64,000 nucleotides of DNA from Paenibacillus nanensis (GTDB lineage Bacteria; Bacillota; Bacilli; Paenibacillales; Paenibacillaceae), in assembly GCF_003583765.1 (NCBI RefSeq), contig NZ_QXQA01000003.1:248001-312000 (forward strand). The letters are read 5' to 3'. Shown one piece after another: positions 56,852 through 64,000 of this stretch (the stretch's first letter is position 1; every line of letters begins with the position of its first letter). Position numbers and translations under genes: made by a program. The notes under the pieces were generated by a model. It saw nothing but the letters and a program-made list of their open reading frames with translations. It had not been told where the DNA came from and made no database searches.

Positions 56852-57199
56852 ATGGATTGCATTTTTTGCAAAATAATCGAAGGCGCCATTCCTTCGAAAA
56901 AAGTGTTTGAGAACGAACGCGTGCTAGCTTTCCAAGACATTCAGCCTGCTGCTCCCGTACATATACTGATCATTCCAAAGAAACATATCCCGACGATGAA
57001 TGATATCGAAGCAGAGGATACGGAGCTGATTGGAGAGCTGTTCGCGGCGGCGCGCCAAATCGCGAAGGAACAAGGGATAGCCGAGGCGGGATACCGTCTT
57101 ATCAACAATGTGAACAGCGATGGCGGACAAGTTGTTTATCATTTGCACATCCATTTGCTTGGGGGTCAAAAGCTAGGTCCGCTGTTGGCAACAGTATGA
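56852..57199 (+). CDS. HIT-family (HINT-like) nucleotide-binding protein
   Basis: 115 residues. The histidine triad is HLHIHLL (H97, H99, H101), with C3 and C6 of CIFCKI as additional possible zinc ligands and the NVNSDGGQVVYH loop. HINT proteins hydrolyse aminoacyl-AMP or nucleotide phosphoramidates. AAGGAGGAC follows the hairpin element. In the same region as rpsU-yqeY. Confidence 0.92.
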   Translation: MDCIFCKIIEGAIPSKKVFENERVLAFQDIQPAAPVHILIIPKKHIPTMNDIEAEDTELIGELFAAARQIAKEQGIAEAGYRLINNVNSDGGQVVYHLHIHLLGGQKLGPLLATV

Positions 57200-57201
57200 A
57201 G

Positions 57202-57231
57202 TTGACACTGGGTTTTAGTTTACTCTATAAT
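57202..57231 (+). promoter_or_regulatory. SigA promoter for rpsU
   Basis: Consensus TTGACA (57202-57207), 18 bases, consensus TATAAT (57226-57231), directly after the HIT gene stop. Confidence 0.88.
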
Positions 57232-57290
57232 GAAGTTTGATAAACCGTGTTAAAGCTCTGGACGGTCTGTTTCGGAGGGAGGGAAAACTG

Positions 57291-57464
57291 GTGTCTGAAA
57301 CTAAAGTTCGCAAAAACGAAACGATTGATGCTGCGCTTCGCCGCTTTAAACGCTCCATCGCTAAAGACGGTGTGTTGGCTGAGGTGAAAAAACGCAAGCA
57401 TTACGAAAAGCCAAGTGTAAAGCGCAAGAAAAAGTCCGAGGCTGCGCGTAAGAGAAAGTTTTAG
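57291..57464 (+). CDS. rpsU: 30S ribosomal protein S21
   Basis: 57 residues, very basic; [20 protein letters not shown] and [24 protein letters not shown] (two adjoining blocks) are typical of S21. The start is GTG at 57291 behind GGAGGGAGGG. Followed by yqeY after 15 bases, as in Bacillus. Confidence 0.96.
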   Translation: MSETKVRKNETIDAALRRFKRSIAKDGVLAEVKKRKHYEKPSVKRKKKSEAARKRKF

Positions 57465-57479
57465 GAGGAGCCTTGCATA

Positions 57480-57923
57480 ATGAACCTGAGCGAACGATTG
57501 ACCGACGATATGAAGCAAGCCATGAAGAGTCAGGACAAGTTCAAGCTGACCACAATTCGTATGATGCGTGCGTCCGTTAAGAACATGGAGATTGAGCTCA
57601 AACGTCCCCTGGAAGATAATGAAGTGCTTGATATATTAAGTCGCGAGATCAAAATACGTAAAGATTCCCTCCAAGAATTTAAGAAAGCCGGCCGCGATGA
57701 TCTGGTAACAGGTCTTGCAGCAGAAATTGAAATTATTAGTCAATACCTTCCCGAGCAGCTGACTGAAGAAGAGATTCAAGAGATAGTAAGGCAGACCATC
57801 CATGAACTCGGTGCTTCTTCCAAAGCCGATATGGGGAAAGTGATGAGCGCTCTAATGCCTAAAACAAAAGGGCGCGCAGACGGTAAACTAGTAAACCAAT
57901 TTGTTCAGCAATTTCTGCAATAG
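57480..57923 (+). CDS. yqeY: GatB/YqeY domain protein
   Basis: 147 residues: an N-terminal helical domain (LSERLTDDMKQAMKSQDK) and the C-terminal YqeY tail domain also found at the end of GatB (LTEEEIQEIVRQTIHELG, MGKVMSALMPKTKGRADGKL). Thought to bind tRNA; function of the stand-alone form is unclear. AGGAGGAGC precedes the ATG. Operon with rpsU, closed by a terminator. Confidence 0.93.
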   Translation: MNLSERLTDDMKQAMKSQDKFKLTTIRMMRASVKNMEIELKRPLEDNEVLDILSREIKIRKDSLQEFKKAGRDDLVTGLAAEIEIISQYLPEQLTEEEIQEIVRQTIHELGASSKADMGKVMSALMPKTKGRADGKLVNQFVQQFLQ

Positions 57924-57940
57924 CATATATCCGGACACGA

Positions 57941-57968
57941 AACACCCCTTGTTTGGGGTGTTTTTTTC
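57941..57968 (+). terminator. Terminator after rpsU-yqeY
   Basis: ACACCCC (57942-57948), six-base loop, GGGGTGT (57955-57961), then seven T. Confidence 0.93.
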
Positions 57969-58016
57969 TTTGTCTACGTCATATACACGCGAGAGATTAC
58001 CGTTTATACTCTTTGT

Positions 58017-58042
58017 TGAAACATGACGGACATTGGAACGTA
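58017..58042 (+). promoter_or_regulatory. SigW-type ECF promoter for yqeZ-floA
   Basis: TGAAAC (58017-58022), exactly 16 bases, CGTA (58039-58042): a full match to the sigma-W consensus of Bacillus, where yqeZ-yqfA is also a sigma-W operon. Confidence 0.8.
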
Positions 58043-58079
58043 TTAATGGGAATACTCATACTAAAAGGGAGGTTGTCGC

Positions 58080-59483
58080 TTGAAGGCTCATTTATGGCCG
58101 TTCATTCGCGGCCGTGTCATCACGCAATGGCTTGCAGGGTTATTGCTTCTGTTAAGCGTTACAGCCGTCTTCCTGCCGTCAGCGAGCGCAGCGTCCGCTC
58201 CTCCTGCCGCCGAGAAGTCGGCCGGACCAGCCGTCGTTGTCATTCCGGTGAAGGAGACGGTGGAGGAAGCGTTAACCGCTTTTCTGGAACGCGCTTTCAA
58301 GGAAGCGAAGGAGGCAGGAGCCGAGCATATTGTTCTTGTCGTGAATACGCTTGGAGGCAAAGTGGAAAGCGCGATTGAAATCGGAGAACTGATTCGCGGC
58401 AGCGATATCCCGACAACAGCTTTCGTGGAAGGGAAAGCGGTATCCGCCGGAACGTACATCGCGCTGAATGCCGACTATATCGCGATGCAGCCGGGCAGTA
58501 CGATCGGCGCGGCAGCGGTTGTGGATGGCAGCGGCACGATTGTCGACAATCCAAAAACGGTTTCTTTCTGGGTTAAGGAAATGACGGAGGCTGCAAAGCT
58601 GAACGGTCGAAACCCGGATATCGCAGCAGCCATGGCGGATGTTTCGGCTACGGTCAGCTTGTCGGAGCAGATCGGACGCGATAAGAAGAAAGGAGAGATT
58701 CTGTCCCTCTCCGCATCGGAAGCTGAGAAGGTCGGGTACTCCGAGCTAACGGCGGACAATGTGCAAGCGGTTGTGGAATGGCTTAATCTCGACAATCGTA
58801 CGATGATCGAGATTGAACCGACAATCGCAGAAAATACGGCCCGGTTTCTTATTCATCCGGTCGTTGCGACCGTGCTTCTCATTCTCGGCATCGCTGGCGT
58901 GGCGATTGAGCTGCTTGTGCCCGGATTTGGAGCGCCGGGCATCATCGGCATCTTGTCGTTCGGCCTTTATTTCTTCGGCTCCTATATTACCGGACTCGCG
59001 GGCATGGAAGCGGTCGTTCTGTCCGTCATCGGAATTGTGCTGCTTATCATAGAGCTGTTCGTCCCGAGCTTCGGTATTCTCACCCTGCTTGGAAGCGCGT
59101 CGATCATTACAGGTGTTGTTATAGCGGCTCCGGATCTGAAGACGGGCTTCGTATCGATCGGAATAGCGCTTGTTGTCGCAACGGTTATCGTCGTGTTATT
59201 CGCAAGAACGAACAAAGGCAGGGGCATTTGGAATAAGTTCATTCTTCGCGACCGCCTTACGACGGAAGAAGGATATTTATCTGCAGATGTGAGGACGACG
59301 CTTGTCGGTCAAGCAGGCACAGCATTGACGCCATTAAGACCGGCCGGAACCGCGCTAATCGGCGGGGAACGGATCGACGTCGTAACATCCGGCGAATTCG
59401 TTGCCGCAGGCTCCGATGTTGTCGTTGTGAAGGCGGAAGGAACTTGGATCGTAGTAAGGGAAAAAGAATCTGAAACGAAATAG
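58080..59483 (+). CDS. yqeZ: Long NfeD-family membrane protein (YqeZ)
   Basis: 467 residues from a TTG at 58080, seven bases after AAGGGAGG. A signal peptide (about 1-37, ending ASAAS) leads to a ClpP-like serine protease domain (about 50-240; [10 protein letters not shown], and S122 in [10 protein letters not shown]), then four transmembrane helices (about 255-390) and an OB-fold NfeD domain (about 395-467). Long NfeD proteins are coupled to SPFH/flotillin proteins. It precedes floA by 34 bases. Confidence 0.93.
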   Translation: MKAHLWPFIRGRVITQWLAGLLLLLSVTAVFLPSASAASAPPAAEKSAGPAVVVIPVKETVEEALTAFLERAFKEAKEAGAEHIVLVVNTLGGKVESAIEIGELIRGSDIPTTAFVEGKAVSAGTYIALNADYIAMQPGSTIGAAAVVDGSGTIVDNPKTVSFWVKEMTEAAKLNGRNPDIAAAMADVSATVSLSEQIGRDKKKGEILSLSASEAEKVGYSELTADNVQAVVEWLNLDNRTMIEIEPTIAENTARFLIHPVVATVLLILGIAGVAIELLVPGFGAPGIIGILSFGLYFFGSYITGLAGMEAVVLSVIGIVLLIIELFVPSFGILTLLGSASIITGVVIAAPDLKTGFVSIGIALVVATVIVVLFARTNKGRGIWNKFILRDRLTTEEGYLSADVRTTLVGQAGTALTPLRPAGTALIGGERIDVVTSGEFVAAGSDVVVVKAEGTWIVVREKESETK

Positions 59484-59517
59484 GTCTCTCTTAATCGAGA
59501 GCAATGGAGGTATGTAC

Positions 59518-60498
59518 ATGGATCCGATTGTATCGTTTGTTATTATCGCAGTGCTCGCTTTAATCGTTATATCCGTCTTTCTGAGCTTTTTTCCGATTAT
59601 GCTATGGATTTCGGCGCTCGCTTCCGGAGTAAGGATCGGCATTATTACGCTGGTTGCGATGAGATTGCGCCGGGTTGTTCCAAGCCGGATTGTCAATCCG
59701 CTTATTAAAGCGACGAAAGCCGGTCTTGGTCTTACGATTAACCAGCTGGAAAGCCATTTCCTTGCGGGCGGCAATGTTGACCGCGTCGTCAATGCGCTCA
59801 TTGCGGCGCAGCGCGCGAACATCCCGCTGCTCTTCGAACGCGCCGCCGCGATTGACCTCGCGGGCCGCGATGTGCTGCAGGCCGTTCAGATGAGCGTAAA
59901 CCCTCGTGTCATTGAAACGCCAATCGTTGCGGCGGTAGCCAAGGATGGCATCGAAGTTAAAGTTAAGGCGAGAGTAACGGTTCGTGCCAATATCGACCGT
60001 CTTGTCGGCGGCGCCGGAGAAGAGACGATCATCGCCCGCGTCGGCGAAGGGATTGTAACGACAGTCGGTTCCTCCAATTCGCATAAGGACGTGCTTGAGA
60101 ATCCCGATTTGATCTCCAGAACGGTGCTCGGCAAAGGATTGGATGCCGGGACGGCGTTTGAAATTCTTTCGATCGATATCGCCGATGTCGACGTAGGCAA
60201 AAACATCGGCGCTCACCTGCAGACGGAGCAAGCGGAAGCCGATAAGAAGATCGCTCAAGCGAAGGCGGAGGAACGCCGCGCGATGGCGGTAGCCCAGGAG
60301 CAGGAAAATAAAGCGAAGGTCGTCGAGATGGAGGCGCGCGTGGTGGAGTCGGAGTCGCAGGTGCCACTGGCGATGGCCGAAGCGCTGCGGAGCGGGAAGA
60401 TTGGCGTTATGGATTATTTAAATTTGAAAAACATCGAAGCCGATACGAAGATGAGACATTCGATCGGCGATCAAGACGGTCAAGGCGGGAATAAATAA
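59518..60498 (+). CDS. floA: Flotillin-like protein FloA
   Basis: 326 residues from the ATG at 59518 (GGAGG seven bases upstream; the ATG at 59512 touches that site). A membrane hairpin (about 4-38), an SPFH domain (about 70-240) and a coiled coil with many Ala/Glu ([22 protein letters not shown] and [20 protein letters not shown]) characterise it. It organises membrane microdomains and fluidity. Bacillus orthologue is yqfA. Confidence 0.95.
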   Translation: MDPIVSFVIIAVLALIVISVFLSFFPIMLWISALASGVRIGIITLVAMRLRRVVPSRIVNPLIKATKAGLGLTINQLESHFLAGGNVDRVVNALIAAQRANIPLLFERAAAIDLAGRDVLQAVQMSVNPRVIETPIVAAVAKDGIEVKVKARVTVRANIDRLVGGAGEETIIARVGEGIVTTVGSSNSHKDVLENPDLISRTVLGKGLDAGTAFEILSIDIADVDVGKNIGAHLQTEQAEADKKIAQAKAEERRAMAVAQEQENKAKVVEMEARVVESESQVPLAMAEALRSGKIGVMDYLNLKNIEADTKMRHSIGDQDGQGGNK

Positions 60499-60529
60499 CG
60501 CCCCTTTCTCCTGAAGCTGGAGGTGAAGC

Positions 60530-61051
60530 ATGGAGGAATTGATCCAATTTTTGATGAAAAACTTCTATTTTGTCCTATTCGCGCTGTTTATTCTGTCTCG
60601 TTTCCTGGGGAAGTCCAAAGGGAAAGAAAATGAACCGCGAATGCCTAGCTTTGGCGGAGAAGAGCAAGAGCATTCCGGCAGGCCGGATAAGACGCAAGCA
60701 AGGGTCCGACAGGAGACGGCGCATAGGGGCAACCAAAGCGCCCCGCAGCAGACCGTTTACCGGTCCAGCCTGGAGTCGGCGCGGCCTGAACCGGAGGGCG
60801 GGTTCGCAAGTCCAGAGCTTGATCCTTACGCTGACAAGGCGGGACAAAAGCGCCAGAAAGGCGCGGGCGGCGCTGCCAATCCTGCCGACAAGCGTAGGCC
60901 CTCGTTCGCCAGCTTAGGATCGGAAGCAAGCCGGTCTGAGGTGCCAGTCCCTGAGGCGGGCAAGAGATTAACAAAGCAAGAGCTTCGCAACGCGTTTATT
61001 TGGTCGGAGGTGCTCGGACCTCCGAAGGCGAAACGAAGCTACCGCAAATAA
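60530..61051 (+). CDS. Membrane-anchored hypothetical protein, YqfB position
   Basis: 173 residues: an N-terminal helix (about 8-25), a long polar, low-complexity linker (about 30-145) and a short, apparently conserved end LTKQELRNAFIWSEVLGPP followed by a basic KAKRSYRK. Only the ends look constrained. Position matches yqfB of Bacillus, but similarity to it is not evident. GGAGGTGAAGC precedes the ATG; a terminator follows. Confidence 0.7.
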   Translation: MEELIQFLMKNFYFVLFALFILSRFLGKSKGKENEPRMPSFGGEEQEHSGRPDKTQARVRQETAHRGNQSAPQQTVYRSSLESARPEPEGGFASPELDPYADKAGQKRQKGAGGAANPADKRRPSFASLGSEASRSEVPVPEAGKRLTKQELRNAFIWSEVLGPPKAKRSYRK

Positions 61052-61052
61052 G

Positions 61053-61101
61053 AGAAGGCTTTTGTTCTACGGACTGCGTAGGGCAAGAGCCTTCTTTTTT
61101 T
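61053..61101 (+). terminator. Terminator upstream of yqfC
   Basis: AGAAGGCTTTTG (61053-61064) pairs with CAAGAGCCTTCT (61084-61095), followed by a T run to 61101. Confidence 0.88.
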
Positions 61102-61130
61102 GTTGGGAGCTCTGTTTTTTACAGGCTGCC

Positions 61131-61159
61131 TCATAAATAGGCGGGCGATAGCATATTTT
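61131..61159 (+). promoter_or_regulatory. Possible sigma-E promoter for yqfCD
   Basis: TCATAAA (61131-61137), 14 bases, CATATTTT (61152-61159) resembles the ATA/CATAnnnT form of mother-cell sigma-E promoters; yqfCD belongs to the sigma-E regulon in Bacillus. Confidence 0.4.
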
Positions 61160-61212
61160 GGTATAGCACATCTATCGCCAACAGTGTCTTTTGAGGAGGT
61201 CAAAGCTCATCT

Positions 61213-61491
61213 ATGCGCCAATTGAAACGAAAATTCCGTAAGCTTACGGCGGAGCTGCTCGATATGCCGCAAGATGTCGTCTATGACTTGCCTCGGCTGA
61301 CGATGATCGGAGACCGGCAGTTATATATTGAAAATCATCGCGGCGTCTTGCACTTCTCCAGTGACCGCCTTCGTCTCGCCCTCAGCAAAGGGCAGTTAGA
61401 AGTGACGGGTAGCTCGCTTGTCATACGCACGATTTGGACGGAGGAAGTGTTTATCGAAGGCATCATTACGAATATACAGCTGCTTCCATAA
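61213..61491 (+). CDS. yqfC: Sporulation protein YqfC
   Basis: 92 residues. Family features: an N-terminal basic helix (RQLKRKFRKLTAELLDMP), PRLTMIGDRQLYIENHRGV and the beta-rich end LEVTGSSLVIRTIWTEEVFIEG. The fold resembles YabP; role in the sporangium unknown. GAGGAGG lies upstream. Pairs with yqfD as in all spore formers. Confidence 0.92.
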   Translation: MRQLKRKFRKLTAELLDMPQDVVYDLPRLTMIGDRQLYIENHRGVLHFSSDRLRLALSKGQLEVTGSSLVIRTIWTEEVFIEGIITNIQLLP

Positions 61492-61518
61492 CGGATTGAG
61501 GTAGAGGAGGAGAATGCG

Positions 61519-62712
61519 TTGAAAGGACAAGGTTTATTATGGTTGAGGGGAGTCGTAGTCGTAGAGGCGCGAGGCGGCTCGCCGGAGGAGCTGGTGAACA
61601 GGGCGATGGCGGGAGGCCTTGCTCTGTCCGGCATTCGTTGGACAAGCGGGGGTCAGCTGCAATTTGAATTGACGATCAGCGATTTTTTTCGCTTGCGTCC
61701 ATATTTGAAGCAGACAGGCTGTCGGATTCATGTTACGGAACGAAGGGGGCTGCCGTTCTGGCTGGTGAAAGCCGAAAAACGAATATGGTTTACAGGCGGA
61801 ATTGTATTGTTTTTCGCTATCATCTTTATGCTTTCATCGCTTGTATGGACCATCGAGGTGGAAGGGAACGAGAAGCTGTCGAAGGAACAGATCTTGCAGG
61901 CAGCCAAGCAAGAAGGGCTGTTCCCGATGCAGTGGTCGTTCCGCCTGCAGAATACGGATATCCTTTCAAAGAAGCTGGTCACCGCGCTGCCCGGCACAAC
62001 CTGGGTAGGGGTTGAGAAGCAAGGCACGAAAGTGAAAATTCAAGTTGTGGAAATGACGGTTCCCGAGCAGAAGGATTTACAAAACCCGCGTGACTTGGTC
62101 GCTTCGGCCGATGGTGTCGTGACGCAAATTATTGCCGAGGCGGGCAAACCGGTCGTCAAAAAAAATACGCGCGTAAAAAAAGGACAAACCTTAATCTCCG
62201 GTATTATCGGCTCCGAAACCAATTCGCGCACGGTTGTCGCCAAAGGGCTCGTCAGAGGTCTGGTCTGGTATGAATTCCGGATTCAAACGCCGCTGAAGCA
62301 ATCGGTCAAGGTCTATACGGGCGAGAAAAAAACAAAGTGGTACGCGGTTATCGGAGACCGCGCGCTTCAGCTGAGCGGCTATGGGAAGGACGGATTCGCG
62401 AATTCCGAAACGATCGACCGGCTGGAACGGTTCTCTTGGAGAAACCTGTCGCTGCCGATCGGGCGGATGAAGGAGACGGTGCTTGAGACCGAGCTGCAGG
62501 AGCGAACGCTGTCCGCTGAGGAAGCGAAGAGCGTCGGATTACTGCAGGCGAGAGCGGAGGCAATCGAAAAAGCGGGAAGCGACGCGGTCATCGTAAGTGA
62601 AATTGTTTTGCATGAAAAGACGGAGAATGGTAAAGTTTATATGGAAGTTCTTTTTGAAGTAGAGCAATCGATGGCCGAAGAAAAGCCAATAGTCCAGATG
62701 CAGGGAGACTGA
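61519..62712 (+). CDS. yqfD: Sporulation protein YqfD
   Basis: 397 residues from a TTG at 61519 behind AGGAGGAG. A short N-terminal domain (about 1-90), one transmembrane helix (about 93-112), and a long extracytoplasmic part with POTRA-like IEVEGNEKLSKEQILQAAKQ. It is required for efficient spore formation in Bacillus (sigma-E regulon). The phoH start lies three bases after its stop. Confidence 0.93.
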   Translation: MKGQGLLWLRGVVVVEARGGSPEELVNRAMAGGLALSGIRWTSGGQLQFELTISDFFRLRPYLKQTGCRIHVTERRGLPFWLVKAEKRIWFTGGIVLFFAIIFMLSSLVWTIEVEGNEKLSKEQILQAAKQEGLFPMQWSFRLQNTDILSKKLVTALPGTTWVGVEKQGTKVKIQVVEMTVPEQKDLQNPRDLVASADGVVTQIIAEAGKPVVKKNTRVKKGQTLISGIIGSETNSRTVVAKGLVRGLVWYEFRIQTPLKQSVKVYTGEKKTKWYAVIGDRALQLSGYGKDGFANSETIDRLERFSWRNLSLPIGRMKETVLETELQERTLSAEEAKSVGLLQARAEAIEKAGSDAVIVSEIVLHEKTENGKVYMEVLFEVEQSMAEEKPIVQMQGD

Positions 62713-62715
62713 GTA

Positions 62716-63684
62716 TTGTTGCAAAACGAATCGATCACGATTAGAATTCCACTCGAGAACGCGACTGAAGGGATGGCTGTATTCGGGCCTCAGGATAGGT
62801 TCTTAAGGCTGGTTGAAGACAGTGTCGAATCTACGATTTCGTCAAGAGAAGCGGAGATTGTCATAACGGGACCTGCGAAGGAAACCGAATCGCTGGAGCA
62901 GCTGTACCGGGTATTGCTGCAGCTTGTCCGCGGCGGCTACAATCCAACGGAGCGCGATGTCGCCTACGCCTTGGAGCTGGCGCGCCATATGCAGGCGGAG
63001 GAATTGCTCGACCTGTTCAAGAAAGAAGTGGCGACAACCTACCGCGGCAAAAAAATTATGGTCAAAACGATCGGACAGCGCCACTACGTCAAGACGATTC
63101 GTAAAAAGGACATCGTGTTCGGCATCGGTCCCGCTGGTACGGGGAAAACGTACCTCGCCGTTGTGCTGGCCGTTACGGCGCTAAAGGAAGGCTCCGTTAA
63201 GCGGATCATTTTAACTAGACCTGCCGTAGAAGCGGGCGAAAATCTCGGGTTTCTGCCCGGCGATTTGCAGGAGAAGGTGGATCCTTACTTAAGACCGCTG
63301 TACGATGCGCTTCACGACGTCCTCGGACCGGATCAAACCGTAAAGGCGATGGAGCGGGGCTTGATCGAAATCGCGCCGCTAGCCTATATGCGGGGCCGGA
63401 CGTTGGACGACTCTTTTATTATTTTGGACGAGGCTCAGAACACGACGCCGGAACAGATGAAGATGTTCCTTACGCGCCTTGGATTCGGTTCGAAGATGGT
63501 CGTAACGGGCGACGTGACGCAAATCGATTTGCCGAGAGGCAAAACCTCGGGACTGATCGAGGCGCAGCGCATTCTGAAAAACATCGAGGAGATCGGCTTA
63601 ATCTACTTCACCGAAGGGGATGTCGTCCGTCACAGTCTCGTTCAAAAAATTATTATGGCTTATGACCGGGATGCAGAAAAATAA
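62716..63684 (+). CDS. phoH: PhoH-like ATPase
   Basis: 322 residues. Walker A GPAGTGKT (138-145), Walker B FIILDEAQN, TRPAVEAGENLGFLPGD and VVTGDVTQIDLPRG mark the PhoH/PhoL family. A short N-terminal region (about 15-110) precedes. The start is a TTG at 62716, eight bases after GGGAG; a second TTG follows at 62719. It is known to partner YbeY/RNase functions, fitting the downstream order phoH-pgpH-ybeY of Bacillus. Confidence 0.93.
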   Translation: MLQNESITIRIPLENATEGMAVFGPQDRFLRLVEDSVESTISSREAEIVITGPAKETESLEQLYRVLLQLVRGGYNPTERDVAYALELARHMQAEELLDLFKKEVATTYRGKKIMVKTIGQRHYVKTIRKKDIVFGIGPAGTGKTYLAVVLAVTALKEGSVKRIILTRPAVEAGENLGFLPGDLQEKVDPYLRPLYDALHDVLGPDQTVKAMERGLIEIAPLAYMRGRTLDDSFIILDEAQNTTPEQMKMFLTRLGFGSKMVVTGDVTQIDLPRGKTSGLIEAQRILKNIEEIGLIYFTEGDVVRHSLVQKIIMAYDRDAEK

Positions 63685-63708
63685 AGTCTAGAGAGGAAGG
63701 ATTGCCGC

Positions 63709-64000
63709 ATGAACCAGAACGGAGCCAGCAAACAGGGAAGCGCTAAACCGGCCGCAAAGCAGGGTTGGAGGCAGAGTCCCGCCGCCAGATGGTTGCTCAT
63801 GGTCTTGTTCGTGCTGCTTTTTTACTTTAGTCTAGCGCCGCATGTGATTCCGGAAACGTACGATATATCCGAAGGGTCCATCAGCGAAAAAGATATTAAG
63901 GCGCCGTTTCAGATCCGCGACGAAAAAGCGACCCGGCAGGCCGAAGAAAAAGCGGCCAGCCAGGTTGAAGATATTTATAACATTGTGTTCCTCAAAAACG
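63709..64000 (+). CDS. pgpH: c-di-AMP phosphodiesterase PgpH (YqfF), 5' end only
   Basis: The first 97 codons. A basic, low-complexity head, a first transmembrane helix (about 28-46, WLLMVLFVLLFYFSLAP) and the beginning of the extracytoplasmic 7TMR-HDED domain (YDISEGSISEKDIKAPFQIRDEKATRQAEEKA, as two blocks) match YqfF/PgpH, whose HD domain lies outside the window. GAGAGGAAGG precedes the ATG. Identification also rests on the phoH neighbourhood. Confidence 0.85.
   Translation, partial: MNQNGASKQGSAKPAAKQGWRQSPAARWLLMVLFVLLFYFSLAPHVIPETYDISEGSISEKDIKAPFQIRDEKATRQAEEKAASQVEDIYNIVFLKN

Overview
The window looks like a chromosomal segment of an endospore-forming, low-copy-repeat Firmicute of the Paenibacillaceae (Paenibacillus or a close relative). 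The reasons are: sporulation genes (gpr, spoIIP, yqxA, yqfC, yqfD, a YjcZ-type peptide), a CIRCE/HrcA heat-shock operon, AddAB instead of RecBCD, a leucine T-box leader, Shine-Dalgarno sequences of the AGGAGG type with frequent GTG and TTG starts, and a moderately high G+C. No rRNA, tRNA, phage, plasmid or insertion-sequence gene was seen. The taxonomic call is inference from gene content; no database was searched.

Layout. 1-14.97 kb is a mosaic of housekeeping genes: citramalate synthase (partial), a Y-family polymerase, ferredoxin, an L,D-transpeptidase, PyrD, a small alarmone synthetase, a thioredoxin/PCYCGC lipoprotein pair, two rRNA modification enzymes, a HAD phosphatase, a YjcZ peptide, a DEAD-box helicase, YwbE and a GNAT enzyme. 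14.98-17.8 kb is leuS with its T-box. 17.8-27.5 kb is the competence cluster comER/comEA/comEB/comEC plus holA; metY sits between comEA and comEB, and an ECF sigma/anti-sigma pair sits between comEC and holA. 27.5-33.97 kb is rpsT, gpr, spoIIP, yqxA, lepA, hemW. 34-39.5 kb holds an ArgA-like acetyltransferase with apparent ARG boxes and then hrcA-grpE-dnaK-dnaJ. 39.5-40.53 kb is a non-coding array of 52-bp units. 40.6-48.1 kb is two small genes, prmA, a site-2 protease, rsmE, mtaB, a Nudix enzyme, yqeW and an RlmI-type methyltransferase. 48.1-55.5 kb is addB-addA. The rest is a HIT protein, rpsU, yqeY, yqeZ, floA, yqfC, yqfD, phoH and the start of pgpH.

From comER to pgpH the gene order follows the known Bacillus subtilis comE-rpsT-gpr-spoIIP-lepA-hemW-hrcA-dnaK-yqeTUVW-rpsU-yqeYZ-yqfABCDEF block, so the departures are informative: metY, the sigma pair, the acetyltransferase, the 52-bp array, the S2P/Nudix/RlmI/AddAB block and the inversion of yqeW.

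The most interesting non-coding signals are: (1) the 52-bp palindromic array behind dnaJ; (2) a hairpin element found at three unrelated loci, each time in the same orientation and only a few bases before the Shine-Dalgarno sequence (comER, where it is tandemly repeated; the gene after addA; and the HIT gene); (3) an ArgR-type operator overlapping the -10 box of the ArgA-like gene; (4) ECF-type promoters in front of the sigma factor gene and yqeZ-floA. No complete novel defence or mobile system was found.
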